Positions 54,217-63,762 are shown, numbered from the stretch's first letter. The stretch is DNA of 64,000 nt from Schauerella fraxinea (GCA_030849965.1 JAVDKL010000001.1:186001-250000); one strand, 5' to 3'. Notes: a model not told the origin generated them from the letters alone. Made by a program: numbers and translations.

Positions 54217-55356
54217 ATGAATATGTCCATCCGCAAACTTTCCCGTCTGGCCCCGATGGCGGCCATGCTCAGCCTGACCGCCGGTCTGGCGATCGGTGGC
54301 GTGGCCCATGCCGATACCATCAAGATCGGCGTGGTCGGCCCCACCACCGGGCCCTTGACGCAATATGGCCTGATGGTTCGCGAAGGCATCGATACCGCCG
54401 TCGAACGCATCAACGCCACGGGTGGCGTCATGGGTAAAACGCTCGAAACCGTCGTGATCGACGATGCGTGCGAGCCCAAGCAAGGTCCGGTCGCCGCCAA
54501 CCGCGTAGTCAACAGCAAGATCGGATTCGTTGTGGGCCACGTGTGCTCCGGCGCCACGATCGCCGCCGCCGATATCTACAACAACGAAGGCGTGGTCATG
54601 GTGACGCCGGCCGCCACCGCGCCCGCGCTCACCGATGGCAAGCGCTACGACTTCATTTTCCGCACGATCGGCCGCGACGACCAGCAAGGTCCCGCCGCCG
54701 CCAAGTTCATTCTGGAAGTGGCCAAACCCAAAACGGTCGCTGTGCTGCACGACAAGCAATCTTACGGTCAAGGGGTCGCCACCTCAGTGCGCGACGGGCT
54801 TGAAAAAGCGGGCACGAAGGTCGCCATGTTCGAAGGCATCAACGCAGGCGACAGCGATTTCTCGGCCGTCATCACCAAGCTCAAGAGTGCCGGTGCCGAC
54901 TTCGTTTACTACGGCGGCTATCACCCCGAGATGGGCCTCTTGCTGCGCCAGGCGTCCGAGCAAGGCCTGAAGGCCAAGTTCATGGGTCCTGAAGGCGTGG
55001 GTAACCCCGACATCAACGCCATCGCCGGCGCCGCCGTTGAAGGCATGCTGCTCACCTTGCCCGCCGACTTCTCGCAAAACCCGGCCAATGCCGAGATCGT
55101 GAAGGCGTTCGAAGCCAAGAAGCGCAACCCGTCGGGCGCGTTCCAATTGTCGGCTTACGCCGCGACGCAAGTGATTGCAGATGCCATCAAGGGCGCCAAG
55201 AGCACGGATGCCGACGCTGTGGCGAAGTACATGCATGCCAATACGTTCGATACGCCGATCGGCAAGGCATCGTGGAACAAGCAGGGCGACTTGAACAACT
55301 TCGAGTTCGATGTGTTCACGTGGCACAAGGACGGCAGCAAAACCGTCGCCAAGTAA
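54217..55356 (+). CDS. livK: Branched-chain amino acid-type ABC binding protein (LivK paralogue, orphan)
   Basis: A 379-residue type I periplasmic binding protein: signal peptide to AHAD, then TIKIGVVGPTTGPLTQYG, DDACEPKQGPVAANRVVN, VGHVCSGATIAAADIY, FRTIGRDDQQGP, GINAGDSDFSAVITKLKSAGAD and MGPEGVGNPD. AAGGAG with 6-base spacing fixes the ATG at 54217. It resembles the second LivK at 61620 very closely but is not followed by permease genes, so it may feed the same LivHM transporter with another specificity. Confidence 0.94.
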   Translation: MNMSIRKLSRLAPMAAMLSLTAGLAIGGVAHADTIKIGVVGPTTGPLTQYGLMVREGIDTAVERINATGGVMGKTLETVVIDDACEPKQGPVAANRVVNSKIGFVVGHVCSGATIAAADIYNNEGVVMVTPAATAPALTDGKRYDFIFRTIGRDDQQGPAAAKFILEVAKPKTVAVLHDKQSYGQGVATSVRDGLEKAGTKVAMFEGINAGDSDFSAVITKLKSAGADFVYYGGYHPEMGLLLRQASEQGLKAKFMGPEGVGNPDINAIAGAAVEGMLLTLPADFSQNPANAEIVKAFEAKKRNPSGAFQLSAYAATQVIADAIKGAKSTDADAVAKYMHANTFDTPIGKASWNKQGDLNNFEFDVFTWHKDGSKTVAK

Positions 55357-55494
55357 TCCGGCACGGGGCGTGACGCTGACGCGTCGCGCCTCGATATCGT
55401 CACGGTGGCCCAACACGGACGCCTCCACGGCTTGGTATCGTCGGACTTGGCTAACGCCCACGCGTTCACGCCTTGCCACCGTTGGCGCCAAGCT
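55357..55494. other. Junction between livK paralogue and the ugp operon
   Basis: 138 bases without a gene or clear signal before the terminator at 55495. No promoter or repeat was recognised. Confidence 0.4.
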
Positions 55495-55527
55495 TAAAAA
55501 AATAGACCCGCTCAAAGCGGGTCTATT
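55495..55527 (-). terminator. Intrinsic terminator of the ugp operon
   Basis: AATAGACCCGCT (55501-55512) pairs perfectly with AGCGGGTCTATT (55516-55527), loop CAA. On the minus strand it is followed by seven T residues, ending ugpBAEC. Confidence 0.92.
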
Positions 55528-55581
55528 GACATGCGCAGATCGAAGCGACCCGCATGAGGGGTCATCTACAGGCGACGTCGA

Positions 55582-56670
55582 TCAGGTGCCTGCGACGCGG
55601 CGGCCGGTGTCGGCCTCGAACCAATGCAGCGGATGACGGCCATCGGGACCGATCTCGATCGTGTCACCGGTGCTGATGGCCGACTCGGCGAGTTGGCGGG
55701 TCGCGCAGCGCACCACCAACTGGGTGTTGCCATAGCGCGCATGCACCAGTTGTTCCGAACCCAACGTTTCAACCATTTCGACTTCGGCGCGCACACCGCG
55801 CCCACCCAGCACCAGGTGCTCGGGGCGCATGCCGATGACGATCTTGCGGCCGCGCACCGATTGCGGCACCACGGTGGGGGAAATGTCGAGCGCATTGCCG
55901 TTCAAGGTCTTCATCGTGCCGTCACCGCTCACCTCGACGGTGGCCAGGTTCATCGGCGGCGAGCCGATAAAGCTGGCGACGAAGGTGGAAGCAGGCTTCT
56001 CGAACACTTCCATCGGCGTGCCGATCTGTTCGGGCACACCCAGGTTCATGACGATCATGCGATCGGCCAGGGTCATGGCTTCGACCTGATCGTGCGTGAC
56101 GTACAGGCTGGTGGTGCTCAGGCGGCGATGCAGCTTGATGATTTCCAGACGCATCGCCACGCGCAGCTTGGCGTCCAGGTTCGAGAGCGGCTCGTCGAAC
56201 AGGAACACCTTGGGTTCGCGCACGATCGCACGGCCCATGGCCACGCGCTGGCGCTGACCGCCCGACAATTGGCGCGGACGCCGGTCGAGGAGGGCGGACA
56301 GTTCCAGGATCTGCGCCGCGGCATCCACGCGCGTCTTGATCTCGGCCTTCGAGAACTTGCGAATCTTCAGGCCATAAGCCATGTTCTCGAACACGCTCAT
56401 GTGCGGATACAGCGCGTAGTTCTGGAACACCATCGCGATATCGCGTTCGCCGGGTTCGAGCTTGTTGACGACCTTGTCGTCGATCAGGATTTCACCGCCA
56501 GTCACCGATTCGAGACCGGCGACCATGCGCATCAGCGTCGATTTACCGCAGCCCGAGGGCCCGACGATAACGATGAATTCGCCATCGGCGACTTCCATGT
56601 TGATGCCATGGATGACTTTGATGTCGCCGGCGTAGGTTTTGGTGAGCGAGCGAAAGCTTAGGGTTGCCAT
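55582..56670 (-). CDS. ugpC: sn-Glycerol-3-phosphate ABC transporter ATP-binding protein
   Basis: A 362-residue CUT1-type ATPase: Walker [20 protein letters not shown]-loop [14 protein letters not shown], signature [15 protein letters not shown], Walker [14 protein letters not shown]-loop [15 protein letters not shown] and a C-terminal TOBE/MOI regulatory domain ([14 protein letters not shown]). Close in size to E. coli UgpC (356). Last gene of ugpB-A-E-C. Confidence 0.94.
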   Translation of the reverse strand: MATLSFRSLTKTYAGDIKVIHGINMEVADGEFIVIVGPSGCGKSTLMRMVAGLESVTGGEILIDDKVVNKLEPGERDIAMVFQNYALYPHMSVFENMAYGLKIRKFSKAEIKTRVDAAAQILELSALLDRRPRQLSGGQRQRVAMGRAIVREPKVFLFDEPLSNLDAKLRVAMRLEIIKLHRRLSTTSLYVTHDQVEAMTLADRMIVMNLGVPEQIGTPMEVFEKPASTFVASFIGSPPMNLATVEVSGDGTMKTLNGNALDISPTVVPQSVRGRKIVIGMRPEHLVLGGRGVRAEVEMVETLGSEQLVHARYGNTQLVVRCATRQLAESAISTGDTIEIGPDGRHPLHWFEADTGRRVAGT

Positions 56671-56696
56671 AGATATTCTTGAATTTTGGGAGAAGC

Positions 56697-57548
56697 TTAC
56701 TTCTCGGTATCGACCAGGCCCTTGACGAACCATTTCTGCATCAGAATCACGACCAGCGCGGGGGGCAGCATCGCCAGCATGGCGGTGGCCATGGTGAGAT
56801 TCCACTCGGTCACGCTATCGCCACCGCTGATCATGCGCTTGATGCCGATCACCACGGGATACATATCTTCCTGGGTGGTGACGAGCAGCGGCCACAGATA
56901 CTGGTTCCAGCCGTAGATGAACTGGATGACGAACAGCGCTGCAATGCTGGTTTTGGACAGCGGCAGCAGCACGTCGCGGAAAAAGCGCAGGGCGCCTGCA
57001 CCGTCGATGCGCGCGGCTTCGACAAGTTCATCCGGCACCGTCAGGAAAAACTGCCGGAACAGGAAGGTTGCCGTGGCTGAAGCAATCAACGGCAGCGTCA
57101 AACCCGCGTAGCTGTTGAGCATGCCCAGATCGGCCACCACCTTGTACGTGGGGGCGATACGGACTTCTACCGGCAGCATCAGCGTGACGAAGATCATCCA
57201 GAAGAAGAACATGCGGAACGGAAAGCGGAAATACACGACCGCGAATGCCGACAGCATCGAGATCACGATCTTGCCGATCGCGATCGCCAACGCCATGATC
57301 AGGCTGACGGTCATCATCCGGAACACGGGCGGCGCGGCTCCCGCACCTTCAGTGCCGCCGAACAGCACGCGCGTGTAGTTGTCGATGAAGTGCGAGCCGG
57401 GTATCAACGACATCGGCGCGCTGGCGACTTCCTGCGCGGTTTGGGTGGACGCCACAAACGTGACGTAAAGGGGGAAAGCGACGATGACGATGCCCAGAAT
57501 CAGAATCGCGTGGGCAAAGAAATCGAGCCAGGGGCGGCGTTCAACCAT
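56697..57548 (-). CDS. ugpE: sn-Glycerol-3-phosphate ABC transporter permease UgpE
   Basis: A 283-residue inner-membrane permease with six membrane helices, [26 protein letters not shown] near the N-terminus, the EAA loop [25 protein letters not shown] and [11 protein letters not shown]. Matches E. coli UgpE (281). Follows ugpA by 21 bases. Confidence 0.94.
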   Translation of the reverse strand: MVERRPWLDFFAHAILILGIVIVAFPLYVTFVASTQTAQEVASAPMSLIPGSHFIDNYTRVLFGGTEGAGAAPPVFRMMTVSLIMALAIAIGKIVISMLSAFAVVYFRFPFRMFFFWMIFVTLMLPVEVRIAPTYKVVADLGMLNSYAGLTLPLIASATATFLFRQFFLTVPDELVEAARIDGAGALRFFRDVLLPLSKTSIAALFVIQFIYGWNQYLWPLLVTTQEDMYPVVIGIKRMISGGDSVTEWNLTMATAMLAMLPPALVVILMQKWFVKGLVDTEK

Positions 57549-57569
57549 GACGGCAAACCTCGGTAGACA

Positions 57570-58451
57570 TCAGTAATTCACCTTGCGGTCGATATATCGG
57601 AATTGAATGGCGGTAAGGGCCACGACGATGACCATCAGGATCACCGACTGTGCGGCCGACGAACCCAGATCCAGGCCGCGGAAGCCGTCGCTGTACACCT
57701 TGTAGACCAGGATGCTGGTCGACGTGCCCGGGCCACCTTGGGTGGTCGTATCGATCACGGCGAACGTGTCGAAGAAGGCGTAGATGATATTGACCACGAG
57801 CAGGAAGAACGTCGTGGGCGACAGCAACGGAAAGACGATGGACCAGAAGCGGCGGGTGGGCGAGGCGCCATCGATTGCGGCCGCTTCGATGAGCGACTTC
57901 GGAATCGATTGCAGACCGGCCAGGAAGAAGAGGAAGTTGTACGACACCTGCTTCCACACGGAAGCGACGACGACCAAGGCCAGCGCCTGATCGCCATCCA
58001 GGCGCGGGTTCCAGGCCACACCCACATCGCGCAGGTAAACGGCCATGATGCCCACCGACGGCGAGAACAGGAACAGCCACAACACGCCGACCACGGCGGG
58101 CGCGACGGCGTAGGGCCAGATCAACAAGGTTTTGTAGACGTTGGCGGCGCGGATCACACGGTTGGCCATCACAGCCAGCAACAGCGAGACCGTCAAGCCC
58201 AGCACAGCGACAAGTATGGAGAACACCGCGGTCGTGCGAAACGACAGCAGATAGGTGGGCTGGTTGAACAACTCTTTGAAGTTATCCAGGCCGACGAATT
58301 GCGACGAGAGCCCGAAGGCATCCTCAAGACGCATCGATTGCCACATGGCCTGACCGGCCGGCCAGAAAAAGAAAACGACCGTGACGATCAACTGCGGCGC
58401 AAGCAGCAGATAAGGCAGAGCCTTGTTTCCGAAAACGACGCGCTTTTCCAT
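57570..58451 (-). CDS. ugpA: sn-Glycerol-3-phosphate ABC transporter permease UgpA
   Basis: A 293-residue permease with six membrane helices: [60 protein letters not shown] loop [26 protein letters not shown] and [16 protein letters not shown]. Matches E. coli UgpA (295). Preceded by two stem-loops separating it from ugpB. Confidence 0.94.
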   Translation of the reverse strand: MEKRVVFGNKALPYLLLAPQLIVTVVFFFWPAGQAMWQSMRLEDAFGLSSQFVGLDNFKELFNQPTYLLSFRTTAVFSILVAVLGLTVSLLLAVMANRVIRAANVYKTLLIWPYAVAPAVVGVLWLFLFSPSVGIMAVYLRDVGVAWNPRLDGDQALALVVVASVWKQVSYNFLFFLAGLQSIPKSLIEAAAIDGASPTRRFWSIVFPLLSPTTFFLLVVNIIYAFFDTFAVIDTTTQGGPGTSTSILVYKVYSDGFRGLDLGSSAAQSVILMVIVVALTAIQFRYIDRKVNY

Positions 58452-58471
58452 AATGCTCTAAAAACAATAGA

Positions 58472-58495
58472 GCCCGACGCGGACGCGCGCCGGGC
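58472..58495 (-). terminator. Stem-loop with U-run just before ugpA
   Basis: A 5-bp stem (GCCCG/CGGGC), one mismatch, then a 4-bp stem (CGCG/CGCG) closing a 4-base loop. On the minus strand it is followed within about 7 bases by TTTTT. Possible attenuator between ugpB and ugpA. Confidence 0.55.
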
Positions 58496-58506
58496 GTTCA
58501 TGACAC

Positions 58507-58550
58507 GGAGCACGGGGGAGGGCGGCCCTGGTGGCCGCTGCCCGTGCTCC
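58507..58550 (-). other. Long stem-loop right after ugpB
   Basis: GGAGCACGGG (58507-58516) pairs perfectly with CCCGTGCTCC (58541-58550). Inside it GCGGCC (58522-58527) pairs with GGCCGC (58533-58538). It begins 6 bases beyond the ugpB stop. Probably protects ugpB mRNA from 3' exonucleases. Confidence 0.7.
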
Positions 58551-58555
58551 GGGGA

Positions 58556-59869
58556 TTACTTCACGCTCTTTTCAAAGCGTTCCAGCAAGTCGTCACCGCG
58601 TTTCTTCATGCTTTCCAGACCATCCTTGGCCGAGGTCTTGCCCGAGACGATACGCTCGATCTCGGCATCCTCGATTTCGCGGATCTGGGGCAGGAAGCCC
58701 AGGCGCACGCCACGCGATTGCGCGGTGGTTTGCACGTTCAGCTGCGTCACGCCGACTTCGGTGCCGGGATTCTTGTCATAGAAACCGGATTTCTTGGTCA
58801 GGTCGTACGCGGCGATCGTTGCCGGCACATAGCCGGTCTGCTGGTGCCAGCGAGCGGCGATCTCGGGGCTCGACAGGAACTTGAAGAACTTCGTCACGCC
58901 CTTGTAGACTTCCGGCGACTTGTTGGCGAAGACCCACAGCGACGCGCCACCGATGATGGTGTTCTGCGGCGCGCCCTTGACGTCGGCGTAGTAAGGCACC
59001 GTCGACGTACCGAAGGCGAACTTGGCGTTCTTGGAGATGTTCGCGCGCAGGCCGCTCGAACCGGTGATCATCGCGCACTTGCCCGAGATGAACAGCGAGT
59101 TCGGCTCGTCGCCGCGACCGCCGTACATGAACATGCCTTCCTTGCCCATCTTGGCCAGGTTTTCCATGTGACGCACGTGCAGATCGGAAGTGATGGCCAG
59201 ACGCGCATCCAGACCGCCGAAGCCGTTGTCCTTGGTGGCGTACGGCACGTTGTGCCACGACGAGAACGTTTCGAGCTGGGTCCACGACGGCCAGGACGTC
59301 GTGTAGCCGCACTCTTGACCGGCAGCCTTCAGCTTCTGGGCGGCAGCGCCGAGCTCTTCCCAGGTCTTGGGCGGCTTTTCGGCGTCGAGGCCAGCCTTGG
59401 TGAAGGCGTCCTTGTTGTAGTAGAACACCACGGTCGAGCTGTTGAAGGGCATCGACACCAGCTTGCCGTCGGCGGCCGAGTAGTAACCCGCCACGGCGCC
59501 GATGAAGGCCTTCGGATCGATCGGGTCGCCCGCTTCTTCGGACATCTGCTGCACGGGTTTGATGGCGCCCTTAGCGTTCATCATCGTGGCCGTGCCGACC
59601 TCGAATACCTGGAGGATGTCGGGGGCATTGCCGGCGCGGAACGCGGCGATACCGGCGTTCATCGACTCGCCGTAGTTACCCTTGTAGACGGGCTTGATCT
59701 GGTAATCCGATTGGCTCTTGTTGAATTCGTTGGCGAGTTCATTGACGCGTTCGCCCAATGCGCCTTCCATCGAGTGCCACCATTGGATGTCGGTAGCGGC
59801 GTGTGCGGCGCTGCCGGCGAGCGCGGCGATGAGCGCGGCTGCGGTGAGCGCGAGACGGTGGGTTGCCAT
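58556..59869 (-). CDS. ugpB: sn-Glycerol-3-phosphate ABC transporter binding protein
   Basis: A 437-residue CUT1 binding protein: signal peptide ending SAAHA, then TDIQWWHSMEGALGERVNELANEFN, PVYKGNYGESMNAGIAAFRAGNAPDILQVFEVGTATMM, FNSSTVVFYYNKDAF, SWPSWTQLETFSSWHN and MITGSSGLRANI, which match UgpB closely. Imports glycerol-3-phosphate and glycerophosphodiesters. First gene of the operon; promoter region contains the inverted repeat at 59939. Confidence 0.95.
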   Translation of the reverse strand: MATHRLALTAAALIAALAGSAAHAATDIQWWHSMEGALGERVNELANEFNKSQSDYQIKPVYKGNYGESMNAGIAAFRAGNAPDILQVFEVGTATMMNAKGAIKPVQQMSEEAGDPIDPKAFIGAVAGYYSAADGKLVSMPFNSSTVVFYYNKDAFTKAGLDAEKPPKTWEELGAAAQKLKAAGQECGYTTSWPSWTQLETFSSWHNVPYATKDNGFGGLDARLAITSDLHVRHMENLAKMGKEGMFMYGGRGDEPNSLFISGKCAMITGSSGLRANISKNAKFAFGTSTVPYYADVKGAPQNTIIGGASLWVFANKSPEVYKGVTKFFKFLSSPEIAARWHQQTGYVPATIAAYDLTKKSGFYDKNPGTEVGVTQLNVQTTAQSRGVRLGFLPQIREIEDAEIERIVSGKTSAKDGLESMKKRGDDLLERFEKSVK

Positions 59870-59938
59870 GAGTTGTTCCTCCAGATTGGCCTATTGCGGC
59901 GCAAATGTGCCAGCAAGGCTAGGCACTTTATGTACAGT

Positions 59939-59964
59939 ATGTGACAAAACCGTGAATGTCACAT
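59939..59964. promoter_or_regulatory. Inverted repeat ATGTGAC-N12-GTCACAT upstream of ugpB
   Basis: Perfect 7-bp arms (59939-59945 and 59958-59964), 70-95 bases before the ugpB ATG. On the minus strand it includes TTGTCACATACTGTACAT, which recalls a Pho box but with 10- rather than 11-base spacing. Regulator unknown; PhoB control is possible, not demonstrated. Confidence 0.4.
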
Positions 59965-60100
59965 TCAACGCTTGAAGTGTCAAACGTTATCGACACATTT
60001 CAGCGGGCCGAAGTGTAACGCCAACAGCTCGGTATGCGCCGTACAACACAGGCCGGCCGAGGCGCGCGGCCGGGGTTGACGGGGGCTACAATCCGACGCT

Positions 60101-60928
60101 ATGAATCCGCACTTACACATCGCCTTTATCGGCGGCGGCAACATGGCCGCGGCACTCGCCGCCGGCATGGCCGACCGCATCCTGCCCGCGGGCAATATCC
60201 ACGTCGTGGAAATCAATCCTGCGGCGCATGCGGCCTGGCAGGCACGCGGCGCGTCTGTGGCCGCCACGCCCGACGAGGCCCTGGCCCGCGCCGATATCTG
60301 GATTTTCGCGGTCAAGCCGCAGGTCATGCGGGAGGTCGTGGCGGCGTGCAAACCCTGGCTGCGCGACAAGACCCTGGCCGTCAGCATTGCAGCAGGCGTG
60401 CGGGGCGACACCTTGGCCGAGTGGCTGGGCGAGGGCGGGGCACCCTGGTCACGCCTGGTGCGCTGCATGCCCAATACGCCGGCGCTGGTAGGCGCGGGCG
60501 CCACGGGCCTGGCCGCATTGCCGGGTGTATCCAGCGCGGATCGCGACCAGGTCGAAGCCATCATGGGCGCCGTGGGCACCACGGTGTGGGTCGATGACGA
60601 TGCCGGCCTGGATGCGGTGACCGCCGTGTCCGGCAGCGGCCCGGCCTATGTGTTTCTATTTATCGAGGCACTGATTGCGGGCGGCGTGAAAGTCGGCCTC
60701 ACTGCCGACCAGGCGCGCGAACTCGCCTTGGCCACGCTGGCCGGCGCGACCAAACTCGCGGCCGAATCGGACGAAACGCCAGCCACCTTGCGCGAGCGCG
60801 TGACGTCCAAAGGCGGCACCACGGCCGCTGCGCTGGCCGCCTTCGAAAAAGCAGACTTTGCCGGGATCGTCGCCACGGCGGTGGCGGCCGCTGCCGAACG
60901 GTCGCGCGAACTGGCGGCGGGAGCCTGA
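60101..60928 (+). CDS. proC: Pyrroline-5-carboxylate reductase
   Basis: Last step of proline synthesis. The 275-residue protein has the NADPH loop IAFIGGGNMAAALAAGM, FAVKPQVMREV, VSIAAGVRGDTL, RLVRCMPNTPALVGAGATGLAA, AVSGSGPAYVFLFIEALIAGGVKVGL and SKGGTTAAALAAFEKADF. Length fits ProC. TACAAT at 60087-60092 lies 8 bases before the ATG with no ribosome site between, so the message may be near-leaderless. Confidence 0.96.
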   Translation: MNPHLHIAFIGGGNMAAALAAGMADRILPAGNIHVVEINPAAHAAWQARGASVAATPDEALARADIWIFAVKPQVMREVVAACKPWLRDKTLAVSIAAGVRGDTLAEWLGEGGAPWSRLVRCMPNTPALVGAGATGLAALPGVSSADRDQVEAIMGAVGTTVWVDDDAGLDAVTAVSGSGPAYVFLFIEALIAGGVKVGLTADQARELALATLAGATKLAAESDETPATLRERVTSKGGTTAAALAAFEKADFAGIVATAVAAAAERSRELAAGA

Positions 60929-60929
60929 C

Positions 60930-61508
60930 GTGAGCGATATCCTCGTGCGGCGCTTCGAGCCGTTGCGCGCGGTGCAATTCGGTGTGGCCGTGGCCATCAT
61001 GGGTCTGGTGGTCCTGGCCTCGAACATCCTGGTGCAAGTGCCGTTGAGCGACTGGGTGACTTGGGGCGCCTTGACTTATCCGATCGCGTTCCTGGTGACC
61101 GACTTGCTCAATCGCCGCTTCGGACCCGCGGCCGCGCGGCGGGTGGCGTGGTGCGGTTTTGCCGTCGCAGTGGTGGCGTCGATCTGGTTTGCCGCGCCGC
61201 GCATCGCGTTGGCGTCAGGCGTGGCGTACATCTGCGCCCAGTTGCTGGATATCCGGATTTTCGACCGCCTTCGCGATCAACGGTGGTGGCGCGCGCCGCT
61301 CATCTCCGGCTTGCTGTCGGCCACCCTGGATACGGTCCTATTTTTCAGCATTGCATTTGCCGCCACAGGTACCCCGTGGGTGACCTGGCTGCTTGGTGAC
61401 CTGGCGATCAAACTGGTCATCAACGCCTGCATGCTGGCGCCTTTCCGGGCATTGATGTGGTCGATCGCGCGCCCGGCGGACGCGAAACTGACGCGTCATT
61501 GTCACTGA
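60930..61508 (+). CDS. Queuosine precursor transporter family protein (VUT/YhhQ-like)
   Basis: A 192-residue membrane protein with about six helices and the family segments LVVLASNILVQVPL, GALTYPIAFLVTDLLNRRFGP, AQLLDIRIFDRLR and LDTVLFFSIAFAATGTPW. Family members such as YhhQ import preQ0/preQ1. GTG start at 60930 is 1 base after the proC stop, with GGGAG upstream, so it is translated with proC. Exact substrate is inferred. Confidence 0.85.
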   Translation: MSDILVRRFEPLRAVQFGVAVAIMGLVVLASNILVQVPLSDWVTWGALTYPIAFLVTDLLNRRFGPAAARRVAWCGFAVAVVASIWFAAPRIALASGVAYICAQLLDIRIFDRLRDQRWWRAPLISGLLSATLDTVLFFSIAFAATGTPWVTWLLGDLAIKLVINACMLAPFRALMWSIARPADAKLTRHCH

Positions 61509-61619
61509 AAGCGCGGCGAGACTTACGCGTGCATTACGGCCTACGGGAATACACGCAGTGACACGTTTTGTGGTTCCTTCCAGAATACCGGCCACGTAGT
61601 TCCTCTGGAGAGTTCCGTA

Positions 61620-62732
61620 ATGAAACTGTTGCCTCGTTTTACCCCCAGCATCCTGCTGGGCGCGCTGGCGCTGGCTGGCGCCGCGCATGCTGCCGACACC
61701 ATCAAGATCGGCATTCCGCAACCCATGACGGGGCCCAACACGCAGTACGGTACGCAGATCCAGGCCGGTGCGCTGACCGCCATCGAGACCATCAACGCCA
61801 AAGGCGGCGTCAAAGGTAAAAAACTCGAACCCATCCTGATCGACGACGGTTGCGAACCCAAGCAGGCCGTGCCTGCCGCCAACCGTGTGGTCAACTCCGG
61901 CGCAAAGTTCGCCGTGGCCCATGCATGCTCGGGCGTCACGGTGCCCGCCGTGAACGTCTACGAACAGGAAGGTATCGTCGCGATCACCCCGGGCGCAACT
62001 TCGCCCCTGGTTACCGATACGACGAAGCCGCATTTCTTCTTCCGCACGATCGGCCGCGACGACCAGCAAGGCCCGTACGCCGCCAACTACATCGCCACCC
62101 AGCTCAAGCCCAAGAAGGTTGCCGTCCTGCACGACAAGCAAACCTACGGCTCGGGCGTGGCCACGCAGGTCAAGAACTCGCTTGAGAAAGCCAATGTGCC
62201 GATCGCCATCTTCGAAGGCATCAACGTCGGCGATAGCGACTACTCGGCCGTCATCACCAAGCTGAAATCGGCGGGCGTGGATCTGGTCTACTTCGGCGGC
62301 TACCACCCCGAGCTCGGCCTGCTGCTGCGTCAATCACGCGAGCAAGGGTTGAACGTGCAGTTCATGGGTCCGGAAGGCACGGCCAACCGGGATCTGGTGG
62401 CGATCGCCGGTCCGGCCATCGAGGGTTTGCTGGTCACGTTGCCGGCCGACTTCACCAAGTTGCCGGGTAACGAAGGCATCGTGAAGGCATTCAAGGATGC
62501 GAAGCGCGATCCGGACGGCGCCTTCCAGATGCCGGCTTACGCCGCGGTGCAGCTCATCGTCGACGGCATCAATGCCGTAGGCGAAGATCCCACCAAGGTC
62601 GCCGACTATCTGCACAAGAACACCTTCAATACCGCCATCGGCAAAGTCGAATACGATGCCAAGGGCGACTTGAAGAACTTCGAATTCGCCGTCTACAAGT
62701 GGGACAAGAGTGGCGCAAAAACGCAACTTTAA
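61620..62732 (+). CDS. livK: Branched-chain amino acid ABC transporter binding protein
   Basis: A 370-residue periplasmic binding protein: signal peptide (MKLLPRFTPSILLGALALAG, to AHAA), TIKIGIPQPMTGPNTQYG, DDGCEPKQAVPAANRVVN, AHACSGVTVPAVNVYEQEG, FRTIGRDDQQGPYAANYIA, GINVGDSDYSAVITKLKSAGVD and FMGPEGTANRD. The two Cys (CEPKQ and HACSG) probably form the disulfide typical of LivK/LivJ. First gene of livK-livH-livM; a stem-loop and a terminator-like hairpin follow. Confidence 0.95.
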   Translation: MKLLPRFTPSILLGALALAGAAHAADTIKIGIPQPMTGPNTQYGTQIQAGALTAIETINAKGGVKGKKLEPILIDDGCEPKQAVPAANRVVNSGAKFAVAHACSGVTVPAVNVYEQEGIVAITPGATSPLVTDTTKPHFFFRTIGRDDQQGPYAANYIATQLKPKKVAVLHDKQTYGSGVATQVKNSLEKANVPIAIFEGINVGDSDYSAVITKLKSAGVDLVYFGGYHPELGLLLRQSREQGLNVQFMGPEGTANRDLVAIAGPAIEGLLVTLPADFTKLPGNEGIVKAFKDAKRDPDGAFQMPAYAAVQLIVDGINAVGEDPTKVADYLHKNTFNTAIGKVEYDAKGDLKNFEFAVYKWDKSGAKTQL

Positions 62733-62743
62733 GTAGAACAAAA

Positions 62744-62766
62744 CCGCCCGTCCCCAACACGGGCGG
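62744..62766 (+). other. Stem-loop after livK
   Basis: CCGCCCGT (62744-62751) pairs with ACGGGCGG (62759-62766), loop CCCCAAC, 11 bases past the livK stop, no U-tract. Probable mRNA 3'-end protection. Confidence 0.65.
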
Positions 62767-62784
62767 ATACGCAGGGCCAGGTCG

Positions 62785-62820
62785 CCGGTCCCGGGTGGTT
62801 CTTCCGGGGCCGGTGCCTTT
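62785..62820 (+). terminator. Terminator-like hairpin before livH
   Basis: CCGGTCCCGG (62785-62794) pairs with CCGGGGCCGG (62804-62813) over ten positions with one T-G pair, then GCCTTTT. Likely partial terminator that lowers livHM relative to livK. Confidence 0.65.
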
Positions 62821-62835
62821 TGGAGCACAAGCAAC

Positions 62836-63762
62836 ATGTCCGACCTCATCCCCCAACTGTCCCAGCAGATCTTCAACGGTCTGTCGCTGGGCGCGATCTA
62901 CGCGCTGATCGCCATCGGCTACACAATGGTCTATGGCATCATCGGTATGATCAATTTCGCACATGGCGAAATCTATATGATCGGCGCTTACGTCGGTCTC
63001 GTTACGCTCACGGCCATCGGCACGCAGAGCGGTTTGCCGCTGCCATTCATCATCGGCGCGATGCTGGTGGTGGCCATGGTGGTTACCGGTGTGTACGGCT
63101 ATACGCTGGAGCGCATCGCCTATCGGCCGGTACGCGGCAGCCCCAGATTGGTCGCCTTGATCTCGGCGATCGGGATGTCGATCTTCCTGCAGAACTGGGT
63201 TGCACTCGGCCAGGGCGCACGCGACATGGCGGTGCCCGCATTGATGTCGGGCGCCGTCACCTTTACGCTCGGCACCAGTTTCGAAGTCACCATGCCGTAT
63301 TCGCGCATCATGATCATTCTGGTCACGGTGGTGTTGATGATCGCGCTTACGCTGTTCATCAAGTATTCCCGCATGGGCCGCGCATCGCGCGCCTGCTCGC
63401 AGGATATGCATATGGCCAATCTGCTGGGCATCGACACCAATCGCGTGATCTCGTTCACGTTTGTGCTGGGCGCCATGCTGGCCGCCGTGGGCGGCGTGCT
63501 CATCGCCGTCACGATCGGCAAGCTCAATCCGTTTATCGGCTTCATCGTCGGCATCAAGGCGTTTACCGCAGCCGTGCTGGGCGGCATCGGCAGCATTCCC
63601 GGCGCGATGCTGGGCGGTGTGCTGCTCGGTCTGGCGGAAACGTTTGCGGCAGCCTATATCTCGTCGCAATACAAGGATATTGTCGCGTTCGGCCTGCTCG
63701 TGCTGATCCTGTTGTTTCGCCCCACGGGTCTGTTGGGCAAGCCTGAGGTGGAAAAAGTCTGA
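62836..63762 (+). CDS. livH: Branched-chain amino acid ABC transporter permease LivH
   Basis: A 308-residue permease with about eight membrane helices: QQIFNGLSLGAIYALIAIGYTMVYGIIGMINFAHGE at the N-terminus, YRPVRGSPRLVALISAIG, MGRASRACSQDMHMANLLGI and GGIGSIPGAMLGGVLLGLAETF. Exactly the size of E. coli LivH (308). GGAG precedes the ATG. Stop overlaps the livM start (TGATG). Confidence 0.96.
   Translation: MSDLIPQLSQQIFNGLSLGAIYALIAIGYTMVYGIIGMINFAHGEIYMIGAYVGLVTLTAIGTQSGLPLPFIIGAMLVVAMVVTGVYGYTLERIAYRPVRGSPRLVALISAIGMSIFLQNWVALGQGARDMAVPALMSGAVTFTLGTSFEVTMPYSRIMIILVTVVLMIALTLFIKYSRMGRASRACSQDMHMANLLGIDTNRVISFTFVLGAMLAAVGGVLIAVTIGKLNPFIGFIVGIKAFTAAVLGGIGSIPGAMLGGVLLGLAETFAAAYISSQYKDIVAFGLLVLILLFRPTGLLGKPEVEKV

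Noticed and set aside
59920-59964. Canonical Pho box before ugpB
   Set aside because: The two CTGTCA-like halves are imperfect and spaced 10 rather than 11 bases apart; recorded as an inverted repeat only.
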